Origin: Prorocentrum cordatum
Lineage: Eukaryota > Sar > Dinophyceae > Prorocentrales > Prorocentraceae
Direction: 5' to 3'
Assembly: GCA_963575745.1 (NCBI GenBank)
Contig: CAUYUJ010009557.1
Location: 357,501-421,500 of the forward strand
DNA length: 64,000 bases
Position numbers and translations under genes: made by a program. Under the pieces are notes generated by a model. That model was not told the DNA's origin. It searched no databases and worked only from the letters and a program-made list of their open reading frames with translations. This document shows, piece by piece, positions 49,173-57,770 of this stretch (the first letter of the stretch is position 1; every line of letters starts with the position of its first letter).

Positions 49173-50486
49173 CGGCACAGGCTGATGGCAAGGGGGGCTG
49201 GCGGGCCGTCGAATCAGGCGACAGTGCCTTCGCCGACGGCGGGCGTGGTCATCATGAGCCGCCTGGTGCCTTCGGCGGGCCCGACTGCCCTGACTGGGCC
49301 GCGCCCTCGGCGCCGCCCAGTGGTTGGCGCGCCGCTCCCTCGACCTCGCCGAGAGGCGGACCCGCTGGACACGGTGCTGGCCGAGAAGACACGTCGGTCG
49401 GCTCGACGCCCGGCGCTGAAGCGTCAGAGGGCGTTGAAGCGGGTTCGTGCCATAGGGGGCGTGGTTCCAGCCCTGAGGGCTCTGAAGGGCGAGCGCACAG
49501 TGCTGGAGAGCTCTCACCCGTCGACTCCCGTCAGGAGGGACTACTGTCGGCGGCTCGACAAGTTCTGGGAGTTCGGGCGAAGCCAAGGTCTCTCCTTGGC
49601 CAACCTGAAAGTTTGCGACGACGCGCTGTGCGACTTTGCCGACCTGCAGTTCCCGGGCGGCGAACAGGTCGACGCGGGGACCAAGCTCCTGGCCGCCCTG
49701 GAGGACCACGACGTGCAGCGGTTCGGCAAGCCCAGCCTTCCTCGGTTTCGACGAGTTGTTCGAGCTTGGCATCGGAAGGGGCCTGTGGGCAGCAGGGACC
49801 CTCTACCGTTCCGCCTCTTGGCGGGCATCTTGGGCGTCCTGTCGCTCCACGGCTTTCACGAGGAGGTGCTGGCGCTGGCCCTCATGTTCTGCTGCTACCT
49901 GCGCCCGTCCGAGCTCCTGACGGTGGTCGAAGGCGACCTCCTCGAGCCGGTGGCCAACGCGGGCGTGGCCCTCGCGTGCTGGAGTCTGCTCCTGCGGCCG
50001 TTCGAGAGGGAGGAGCCGACCAAGGTCGGCCAGTTCGACGACACGCTCCCGCTCGACAGCCCCGACTTCCCCGACTTAGGGGCCCTCCTTGCTGGCTTGC
50101 GCGGAGGGGGCGCAGAGGTCTGGCTCTTCAGTTTCAGCCAGACACAGCTGCTGCGCCGCTTTCAGGCGGCTTGTCGCGCGGCGGGCCTGGGCTCGCTGAG
50201 CCTCGAAATGCATTAGCTGCGCCACGGAGGAGCGTCGAGGGATTTCCTGATGAAGACGAGGGAGATTCAGGCGGTCAAGCAGCGAGGACGCCGGGCGAAC
50301 GATCGCACCTCGCTCCGCTACATGAAGGCGGGCGGGGTGCACAGGCTTCACAAGGCTCTGACGCCCGAGGCCAACCGCTGGTGCCAGGAGGCGGAGGCCA
50401 ACCTCTCGCTCGTCCTTCGCGGCGCGTGGCAGCCGTCCCTTCGGCCGCCAGGAGCCTGCCGCGGTCTCTCGGCGGCGGGTTTGTGA
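49089..50486 (+). pseudogene. Tyrosine recombinase (integrase), disrupted in the HxxR box
   Basis: Third codon phase. After an Arg-rich linker (PRPRRRP, TRRSARRPALKRQRALKRV) comes a SAM-like N-terminal core-binding region ('RRDYCRRLDKFWEFGRSQGLSL'), then catalytic Arg in 'CCYLRPSELLTVVEGDL' (CGC 49902-49904), His and Arg of the HxxR box (CAT 50211, CGC 50220, followed by HGG) and a Tyr candidate in 'RTSLRYMKAGG' (TAC 50319-50321). TAG at 50214-50216 sits between the His and the Arg of HxxR; C-to-T from CAG would explain it. The recombinase phase differs from RT-RNase H by one frame, with overlap at 49089-49170, so expression needed frameshifting or a separate start. It would integrate the circular DNA copy. 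Confidence 0.87.
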
Positions 50487-51204
50487 TCGAGGTCTTCTCG
50501 GGCAGCGGGCGGCTGGCCAAATCCTTCGCGGAGCTTGGCATCCCAGCGCTGACCTGGGACATCGAGCACGGCCCCGCTGGCGACCTGCTGGACAACGACG
50601 TGCTGCGCTGTGTGCTGTCGCACATCGCCTCGGGTAGGTGTCTTTTCCTCTGGTTGGGCACGCCGTGCGCTTCTTTTCTCGGGCCCGAAAAAACGACGGT
50701 CGCGGCCCTGGGCCTCTTCGGGATCCCTGGCACCTGGAGGGCCGGCCTGGGCTTTCTCCCGCCGACCTCGCTAAGGTCGAGAACGGGAACCGTCTCTTAG
50801 GGGTCTCATTGGTGCTAATGCGATGTGCAGCAGCTCACGGCGTCCCAGCGGTGTTGGAAAACCCGAACACGAGTTTTTTATGGGACATGCCTCAAATGCT
50901 AGATTTTCGATTATCTCATGACACTACATTCACGGTGCTTCACTTCTGTCAGTATGGAGAGCGTTGGGTTAAGCCCACTCGTCTGCTCCTCCTGTCTTGC
51001 TCTCACCTTTCGGCCGTGGGAAAAACGTGCACTGGCCGCGGTGTGTGTTCCAGGACTGGAAAGCCCCACGTCGAGCTTCGGGGCAAAGACCCGACAGGAA
51101 CCTTCTGGACCCTCCGCGCTCAGCCTTATCCTCGCCAGCTTACTCGGGCCATTGCTTCACTGATGATATCGCACCTCATCGGTGCCGGAGGCTCTCCCTT
51201 TTAA
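50463..51204 (+). pseudogene. C5-cytosine-methyltransferase-like domain, 1-bp frameshift
   Basis: Starts in the RT phase with 'FVIEVFSGSGRLAKSFAELG' (motif I, SAM binding), 'LTWDIEHG' (acidic motif II region), 'GDLLDNDVL' (motif III region) and 'FLWLGTPCASF' (motif IV with the PC catalytic Cys, 50659-50676). There one base is missing and the domain continues in the next phase: 'SRARKNDGRG', 'VPAVLENPNTSFLWDMP' (ENP, motif VI) and 'CQYGERWVKPTRLLLLSC' (motif VIII region), stopping at TAA 51202-51204. PC, ENP and YG..KPT match phage-type C5 methyltransferases. Classical DIRS elements instead carry an N6-adenine methyltransferase domain. It would methylate cytosine in element or host DNA; target unknown. 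Confidence 0.82.
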
Positions 51205-51238
51205 GCCTTCGGCCAGAACGCTACTCTGGTGCGGGTGT

Positions 51239-51466
51239 GGGTGCTCTTTTGTGGCTATTGGTGGTTGGTTGCCCCTCCGTTGCCCTTGCCTGGTGGACGT
51301 TGGCGGGATGACTTCGGGTCCCCGTCCACGCTCGCTGGGCCAGGGTAGCGGCTGGGCTACCAGCCTCCTGCCACTGCAAGATCTGTGCCTCTGGCGGTGA
51401 TTTGATTTACAATCTTCGAGCCTCGGTGAGATGCTCTCTCTGGCGCGTGAGCAGAACGTGAATATG
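51239..51466 (+). repeat. Split direct repeat B1
   Basis: Starts GGGTGCTCTTTTGTGGCT and ends GAACGTGAATATG; 228 bp, gap-free match to B2. Confidence 0.93.
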
Positions 51467-51467
51467 G

Positions 51468-51585
51468 ATGTTCCTTAGTTTGCGGGATAATCCATCTATG
51501 TTTGGCGTGAGCGCCGTGGTCTGCACAGTCATCAGATGAATTGAAACTCAGTTGATTCTGTGTCCGTGGTCCGTCACTTTTGCTC
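51468..51585 (+). repeat. Split direct repeat A2
   Basis: Starts ATGTTCCTTAG one base after B1 and ends ACTTTTGCTC; 118 bp match to A1. Confidence 0.93.
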
Positions 51586-51610
51586 CCCACCCTCTTGCCA
51601 CCCTTCTTGG

Positions 51611-51838
51611 GGGTGCTCTTTTGTGGCTCTTGGTGGTTGGTTGCCCCTCCGTTGCCCTTGCCTGGTGGACGTTGGCGGGATGACTTCGGGTCCCCGTCCA
51701 CGCTCGCTGGGCCAGGGTAGCGGCTGGGCTACCAGCCTCCTGCCACTGCAAGATCTGTGCCTCTGGCGGCGATTTGATTTACAGTCTTCGAGCCTCGGTG
51801 AGATGCTCTCTCTGGCGCGTGAGCAGAACGTGCATATG
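51611..51838 (+). repeat. Split direct repeat B2 (right end of the element)
   Basis: Starts GGGTGCTCTTTTGTGGCT and ends GAACGTGCATATG; next come (TA)n bases. 25 bp separate A2 and B2. Confidence 0.93.
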
Positions 51839-51895
51839 TATATATATATAATATATATATATGTATATATGTATATATGTATATATATGTATTAA
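51839..51895. repeat. (TA)n tract at the insertion site
   Basis: TATATA with TATG steps. A shorter TATTATATATAT lies on the left side at 45184-45194, so the element sits inside a TA-rich target. Confidence 0.9.
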
Positions 51896-52425
51896 TAATA
51901 AAAAAACACTATTCGGTGACATTCGTTGTTTTACATATCATTTGTCACGAATCCCTTGCAACAAACAAAAAAAACGAGACGAAGTGCACACGCGCGCGTC
52001 GTCGCGCGCACATGCCAATCCTTCAAAAACCTTCGGTGCTGGAAGGATTTCGCAATCGAGTTTCCAAAACAAAAAATCCACAAGCAAATGGTTTCGCAGC
52101 ATCGAGTTGCTAAAACAGTTTCCGCGCGAGCTCTTGCGAAATCTTTCGAAAAGCGTAGGTTACCCAAGATTTTCACAAAAGGCTACCAAACGGGCTTCGC
52201 GCGCGCGCATGTCGAAATCTGTCGAACGCCCTTGCGCGTGTGCCGTCGCGAGAATCCTCTGCCAAAAATGGGACGAAGTGCGGACGCGCGCGTCGTCGCG
52301 GGCGTATGCCGAAAACCTTTAAAACCCATCGGTGTCGGAAGGATGTCAAAATCGTGCGTCCAAACCACCTACAAAAACCCAAGGTTTCGCAATGCGGATT
52401 TTCAACAAAAGCGTGCGCGCTCTTG

Positions 52426-52459
<34 letters not shown>

Positions 52460-52990
52460 CTCCCTCCTCCCGCGTCGTCGTCGTCGTCGTCGCCTACGTC
52501 GTCCTCTGTCTTTTCTCGTGTTCGTCGTCGTCGTCCTCTTTGGCGTCGTGGTCGGTTCCGTCGTGTTTGTCGCCGTGGTCGTCCTTTTTCCTCCTCCCAC
52601 GTCGTCGTCGTCGTCCGTCGTCGGCGTCTCGTCGTCGTCCCTCCTATTTCGTCGCCGTCGTCGTCGTCGTTGTCGTCGTCTTGCCTCCTCCCTCGTCGTT
52701 GTCGTCGTCGGCGTCGCCGTCCTTCCTCCTTCGTCGTCGTTCGCGTCGTCGCCGTCCTCCCTCCTCCCTCGTCGTTGTCGTCGTTGTCGTCGTTGTCGCC
52801 GCCGTCGTCCTTCCTCCTCCCTCGTCGTCGCCTTCGTTGGCATCGTCGTCGTCGTCTTCGTCGTCGTCGGCGTCGTTGTCGTCGTCGAAGTCGTCGGAGA
52901 CGTCGTCCTACTCGTTGTCGTCGGTGTCGTCGTAGTCGGTCGTAAGAAGTTTTGCAAACCAAGTTGCGGGTGGGTGGGTGGGATGTTTGC
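51896..52990 (+). repeat. Composite repeat CR, copy 5
   Basis: Opens with 'aaaaaacactattcggtgaca' (51900), as at 43615. Then 'gcgcgcgtcgtcgcgcgca' sub-units at 51990 and 52285, 'gaaatctgtcgaacgcccttgcgcgtgtgccgtcgcgagaatcc' (52215-52258, nearly identical to 43920-43963), (GTC)n at 52425-52940, then 'caaaccaagttgcgggtgggtgggtggga'. It matches 43615-44975 block for block; the (GTC)n is shorter. Confidence 0.85.
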
Positions 52991-54640
52991 ACCACGTAGA
53001 CAGCACCAGGCAAATCACACCGCATAGACTGCACCACAACTATGGCACTGGATACATTGCGCCACAATTACTGTTTAAACACGAACATTAATATCTCCGC
53101 CACCTCACTGAACGTACCCGGCCACCAATGCGTATTGCACTTGGCGAGTGAGTTTGCACCATCGTCCATCCTGACTACGAACGTAATTCCAGCTAAACCG
53201 CTGACGGCCCATTACTTCATCTTGAACCAAAGAATGCTATGCACGCGCACCCCTTCGATCACAAGCCATGTGTTTCCAAAGCGGTGTCGTAACATATGTG
53301 TCGAAATGCACACGCGCGCGTTGTCGCGCGCATGCCGAAGCCTGTTTTAAAAACGTGCGGTCGTGTAAAGATCTCAAAAACGAGCCACGGCAACATATAA
53401 AACACACGGTTTCGCAACAACGGTTTTCAAACATAACATGCGCCCGCGCTCTTGCGAAGTCGTTTTAACACGTAAGTGTTTAACATTCACATGAACTGTT
53501 ACCAGGCGGACCTTTGGAACGCGCGTGCCCGCGCGCGTGCCGAAGTAGCTCGAGGGCCGTTTTGCGGGCCAGATGCCGCAATACTCGTTGTGCACAGAAT
53601 GACGCGACGTGCACACGCGCGTGTCGTCCTGCGCACATGCCGACATCCTTCAACAATTATGGGTTTGCAAAGATCCAAGGACAAAAGAACCGGGAACCTA
53701 CCACACACACGCGGTTCTGCAGCATCCGTTCAAGCAGAAAAATATGCGTTCGCGGTGTGGTGGGGTTTCTTTAGAAAAGCCATGTCCTTCAACATGTTTA
53801 TCACATTCTGTCAATCGGGCCTCTCGCGCCGCATGTCGAACTCAATCGAACGCCCTTGCGCGCGTGCTGGGGGGGGGGGGCGCGCGATCCGTGTCGAATA
53901 CCACGCGGGCCACCCGCGCGCGTCGGCCGCGTGCGCATGTTGAACCCCCAAACAACTGTCATCGTCGGCGCGGAGACATCGTCATTGTTATCGGGTGTTG
54001 TGGTCAACGCCGGCACCCGCCATCATCGGCCTTGCCGTCGTCATCGCCACCATCGTCACCATCATCGCTACTCTCGTAGTCGTGTCTACCCATGTCGGCG
54101 TCGCCTCGATACCGCGCCCGCCCAATTCACCGACTTGCACTAAGTGCCCTCGGGGACCTTCTGACCCAGGTCAATCCAGACCCGGGTCAGCAGGAAACCA
54201 AAAACTGCAATGCAGGGAAAAAAATGCAACGCAGATCCTCGCAAACCCGGGTCAGCCAATACGCGCGGCCGCCTCGCGGCCACGAGCGGCTCCCTGACCC
54301 GGGTCAGCCAGAGGGGGCCTTTGCAGGATCCTGCAGGATCTGGCGCCCTGGCTGACCCCCGTTTGCATTGACCCCCGTCTCAAGGCTCCCAATGCCCGCT
54401 GGGAAATGCCCAGCGGTCACCGGGACCGCGGCCGCGTCGGTCGCGCCAAACTAGCTGGCCGCTGTGCGCGCGAGCATCGGCGGGCTAGCGCAGCCGCAGA
54501 GATGCAGCAGCCAACGCCAAGCACTGATTGCAATCGCCGCCGCATGGGTTTCGTAAACAAAGTTGCGGGTGGGTGGGTGGAATGTTTGCAAGAGCATGGG
54601 ATCTGCCAACTCGTTTTTAAAATTCAAGTGCACTTCTTTT
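52991..54640 (+). repeat. Composite repeat CR, copy 6
   Basis: 'ttgcaccacgtagaca' repeats (52988-53060), 'gtttgcaccatcgtccatcctgac' (53152), GCGCGC sub-units (53310, 53615, 53830), 'cgcgcgatccgtgtcgaata' (53880), CATCG-rich part (53960-54075), 'gctgggaaatgcccagcgg' and 'caaagttgcgggtgggtgggtggaatg' (54560-54585). Closest to copy 1. A 243-bp TIR element is inserted at 54150. Confidence 0.8.
54150..54392. mobile_element. TIR element inserted in composite repeat copy 6
   Basis: Ends are imperfect inverted repeats (left 'ggggaccttctgacccaggtcaa', right 'ttgacccccgtctcaaggctccc'), with several internal GACCCGGGTC palindromes. TGCCC flanks it at 54145-54149 and 54393-54397. Copy 1 of the same repeat at 13813-13835 has no insertion and one 'atgcccgctggg', giving the empty site. 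243 bp, no ORF. Confidence 0.78.
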
Positions 54641-55440
54641 GCACCGCATACATTGCCCACCGAAAGGCAGGCTGGGGCATCGGGGCGGCGACATAGCCGC
54701 AAGACCGGCACGATATGCCAAAACGACGGGCGGCGACGAGGCGGCGATGGGGCAGCGACGGCGAAAACATAGCCGCCGGACCGCAGAACAGGCCCGGTCC
54801 CTTAGCCCAGAACAAATATCCCCTAAGTGCAAGCACTGTTGGGGGAATGTTAGCTAGCGCAACCCCCAAACAGTGAGTTATTGCACTCTGGAGGTGAAGC
54901 TGTACGGTGTAAACTATACGATTTGAGCTATGTGGTGTAAGCCATGTTGTGTCAGTGATGTGGTGTACGCTATGCTCTGCAAGCTCTGCGGTTTAAGCTA
55001 CGTGATGTGATTGGTGTGCTGTGAGCTAGGAGCCAAGTACGTTACGTGTTGTAATAGATGGAGTGTGAGCTATGCGGTGTGAGCTTTACGCTGTAAGCAA
55101 TGCTGTGCAAGCTATATTGTCCACAAACTATGTTGCTTAAGCTGTAAGTTGTGAGCTAGGCCGTGTGAGCTATGTGCTGCAAACTCTGTGAGGACAACAA
55201 TTTTGTGTCAGCTATGGCGCGTAAGCTAACAATATGGTGTGAGCTATGTCGTGTAAGCCATGCGACACCCATGCGGCGCCCACGAGCGGGCACGTGCGCG
55301 AACGCGGCGAAACCTCGAGACACTAACCCAGCGCTCGGGGCGCCCACGAGGCCCCCATAAGCGGGGACGGAAGGGAACTTGGCGAAAGCCTGGGAGACCG
55401 ACACAACTACTTAGCAAGCGAAGCGAGACTCCGTCAAGGC
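54641..55440. repeat. GTCGCC minisatellite fragment and 'GCTATGTGGTGTAA' repeats
   Basis: 54660-54800 is a reversed piece of the 12280-12605 minisatellite. 54880-55260 repeats 'gagctatgtggtgtaagc' in 14-20-base steps. 55260-55420 parallels 39140-39260 ('gcggcgcccacgag', 'taagcggggacgg'). Confidence 0.65.
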
Positions 55441-55960
55441 AAACACTCCTTATGGGAAACAAGCGCACACACGTAATCGATCTAAACCTGCGAATACTTA
55501 TTTGCTTGTTCACACGCGAAACACGACATACAGTAGGGTCTCGATCACAAAAATCCTTCCACAGGAACCCAACCCTCAGACCCCAGAGCGCCCATGGATG
55601 TTTGGTGGGAACGTTGCGCTTTCCATCGCGATACCATCGAAACAATGAAAGCCAAGGGCGCACTAGGGGCAAGCAGGGTGTTTCTTGTCGGGCGTTGGCA
55701 AAACTGGGTTTGGTGGGAGCTGGTTTGGTGATGCGTACTGGGGGACGCCCCCCCCGCCCCGTTCCACTAACCGGAACTGCCGTCATCCGAAAAAAACAAG
55801 TTACGGCAGACCTGGTTTAGTGATTCTGGCCAATGTAGGGGCTCCGGGGCCCTACCACTAACCGGGTCCCCTTACCTGGGGTCCTGGCCATACCCGATCT
55901 TGGCGTGGGCTCCCACTGCACAAAAAACTAACAACAACAACAACAACAACAACAACAATC
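55441..55960. other. No gene; short inverted pairs and (CAA)n at 55928-55958
   Basis: 'ccactaaccggaactgccgt' (55767) is partly mirrored by 'acggcagacctggtttagtg' (55803), so a local hairpin of about 55 bp can form. (AACAAC)n follows. Confidence 0.5.
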
Positions 55961-56245
55961 ATTTTACCCGAACGCGTGGTGTTCTCCCCAGTGCCAGGGT
56001 TTTCATACGACACCAGGCAATACCCCCACTTCGTGGGGGGCATTACAAGCTCTGCCAAATATCCAAACGACTCTTCGCGACCACCCAAACCCAGCTTCCC
56101 GCCCTATGACGTTGGGACACTTCACTTCGTGGCGTGCGGACGACCGTGGCTACTACACTGGCGTGGGGTACACACCCACAGAACTTGGTCACTTATTCGG
56201 GCGCGCATGTGGCCCAGCATGGTGCAATTGTGCCATACAATACAT
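55961..56245 (+). other. Possible coding remnant, unknown
   Basis: One frame reads 'VPGFSYDTRQYPHFVGG' then 'ITSSAKYPNDSSRPPKPSFPP' (split here), and a second frame continues with 'TSWRADDRGYYTGVGYTPTEL' near 56115-56180, 'HLFGRACGPAWCNCAIQY' after it. Amino-acid use looks less compositional than in the surrounding shadow ORFs. I cannot name a family; it may be a frameshifted fragment or chance. Confidence 0.25.
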
Positions 56246-56247
56246 AA

Positions 56248-56480
56248 TACAGAGAGACAGAGAGAGAGACAGAGAGCAGACAGAGAGAGAGACAGAGAGA
56301 GCGGAGTTGGTCACATTTTTGGGTCAAGTTCCTGGGATGATGGGAATACACAACTCTGTTACATTTGATAGTGTGCACGACACACATGAGATGATACGTA
56401 CTCGCAAGATAGTTTGTCACATTTGTGGAATTCCTGGGCGGATGTGGGGATACACAAATACCTTTGTTACCAGTGCTAGA
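56248..56480. repeat. (GA)n tract and a ~115-bp tandem pair
   Basis: 'agagagacagagagagag' at 56250-56300. 'ttggtcacatttttgggtcaagttcctgggatgatggg' (56308) is echoed by 'tttgtcacatttgtggaattcctgggcggatgtgggg' (56412); both lead to 'atacacaa..ctttgttac'. Confidence 0.65.
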
Positions 56481-56590
56481 CAAGGGAGGCCGCGACAGCT
56501 CAGGGCCATACTGGTCGTACTGGTCGCCTGGGGCTCCAGTCGGCCAAGGGAGGCCGCGACAGCTCTGGGCCATACTGGTCGTCAAGGGCT
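56481..56590 (+). repeat. ~65-bp tandem duplication
   Basis: 'caagggaggccgcgacagctc' followed by 'gggccatactggtcgt' occurs at about 56481 and 56545. Confidence 0.85.
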
Positions 56591-56679
56591 TTCGCCGACA
56601 AAGCCATGACCCATCCAAGAACACAGGCGATACCTTGATCCGAGATGGCTACGGATGTGACAGTGATCAGTCGGAGGCT

Positions 56680-56850
56680 TCCTGGGGCCGCTTGGGGTCC
56701 TCTTGGGGAAGGGGGGAAGCCTCCTGGCGCCGCTTGGGGTCCTCTTGAGGGGTTTTGGGGGGCTTCTTGGAAGCATCTTGGGGCCTCTTGGGGGCTTATT
56801 GGGTCCTCACGGCGGGCTCTTGGGGCCTCTTGAAGGCCTCCTGGGGCAAC
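56680..56850 (+). repeat. CTTGGGG low-complexity repeat (block 5)
   Basis: 'gccgcttggggtcctcttgggg' and 'cctcttgggggctt' as in 15600-16490. Confidence 0.75.
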
Positions 56851-56972
56851 CTATGGCGCAACAGTAGGGGGACGTTTTATTCTCGGCGGCCGAGGGCGCA
56901 ACCTATGGCGCAACCAATAGGGGGACGTTTTATTCTCGGCGGCCGAGGGCGCAACCTATGGCGCAACCGCAA
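56850..56972 (+). repeat. 54-bp tandem repeat, about 2.3 units
   Basis: 'caacctatggcgcaac' at about 56848, 56902 and 56954; between them 'agggggacgttttattctcggcggccgagggcg', whose CTCGGCGGCCGAG is palindromic. Confidence 0.85.
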
Positions 56973-57690
56973 GGGATTGTGGCCCCTGGCAGGCGCGCGA
57001 ACCCCGTTGCAAGAGCGTGCGAAAGTAGCTCGCGCGAGCTCATGTAACATAAATGTTGGAAAACCATTGGTTTTTTTAGGATTCGGACAGCGCGCGCGGG
57101 TTGAAATTTTGAAAAGTCGTGCAGGTGTTTTTCGAGGACCTACGGTGCGATTCGTGTGATTTTATGATGCGCGGTGCTAAAATTCTTAAGAACCCAATGG
57201 TTTTTGGAGATTTCGGCGTGCGCGCGCAAAAAACGAATGTGTCCCGCATGGTATTATTTGACAGGGATGTTGGCCCTGGCAGGTGCGCAACCGTTGTCGC
57301 AGAAGTTCGAAAAAGTTGCTCGCAAAAGCCCGTTTGACAGAAATGTTTAAAAGTGTTGGTTTCCTACGAATCCGCAAGCGCGCGGGATGAAATTTTGACA
57401 CATTTTTTTGAAAAACCATTGGTTGTTTGATGTTTTTATGTTAAAATCGCTACGAACACTAAGGTTTTGGAAGGATTTCGTCTTGCGCGCGCGAATGTCC
57501 ACTTTACCTTATTTTGTGCAAGGGATTCTTGAAATTAATTATATTAGAAAATGTCAATTTTATAGTGTTTTTTGCAGGACTGATTCAACAAACACCGGAT
57601 TCTGGACCCCCATCCACTTTTCTGGCTTTCCGAAAAATGATTGACTGTAACTGCGGCCTAGCCGCGGCCCGTGCCAGGGTCCCAACAATA
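56973..57690. repeat. Composite-repeat-related block
   Basis: Sub-units contain 'gcgcgcgggttgaaattttga', 'aaaaccattggttttt' and 'ttttatgttaaaatc'; same family as 1-640 and the GCGCGC sub-units of CR. No gene. Confidence 0.55.
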
Positions 57691-57711
57691 ATTATTCTTT
57701 AGAATTAATAA

Positions 57712-57716
57712 TGTTC

Positions 57717-57759
<43 letters not shown>

Positions 57760-57770
57760 CCAACAACAAA
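57712..57770. repeat. (CAA)n microsatellite
   Basis: About 18 CAA/AAC units with one CACCAA variant. Confidence 0.95.

Larger units (their letters stand above)
45195..51838 (+). mobile_element. Tyrosine-recombinase retrotransposon with split direct repeats and a methyltransferase-like domain
   Basis: A 6,644-bp element with the order A1 - ORFs - B1 - A2 - B2. A1 (45195-45312) and A2 (51468-51585) are both 118 bp and about 95% identical; B1 (51239-51466) and B2 (51611-51838) are both 228 bp and nearly identical. B1 and A2 are separated by one base. This split-direct-repeat layout is the hallmark of PAT/Ngaro-type members of the DIRS order, which replicate through a circle and integrate with a tyrosine recombinase. 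Coding order: small membrane-type ORF, two gag-like ORFs, RT-RNase H, tyrosine recombinase, C5-methyltransferase-like domain. It lies in a TA-rich stretch between two composite-repeat copies, without a target duplication, as expected of this class. Damaged by an in-frame TGA, a TAG in the recombinase and a frameshift in the methyltransferase domain. Confidence 0.92.

Noticed and set aside
49173-50462. Continuation of the polymerase frame (in phase to 50800) between RNase H and methyltransferase
   Set aside because: Over this span the other phase carries the tyrosine recombinase, and the polymerase phase gives only Gly/Ala/Arg-rich shadow. I keep it as shadow rather than a linker domain.
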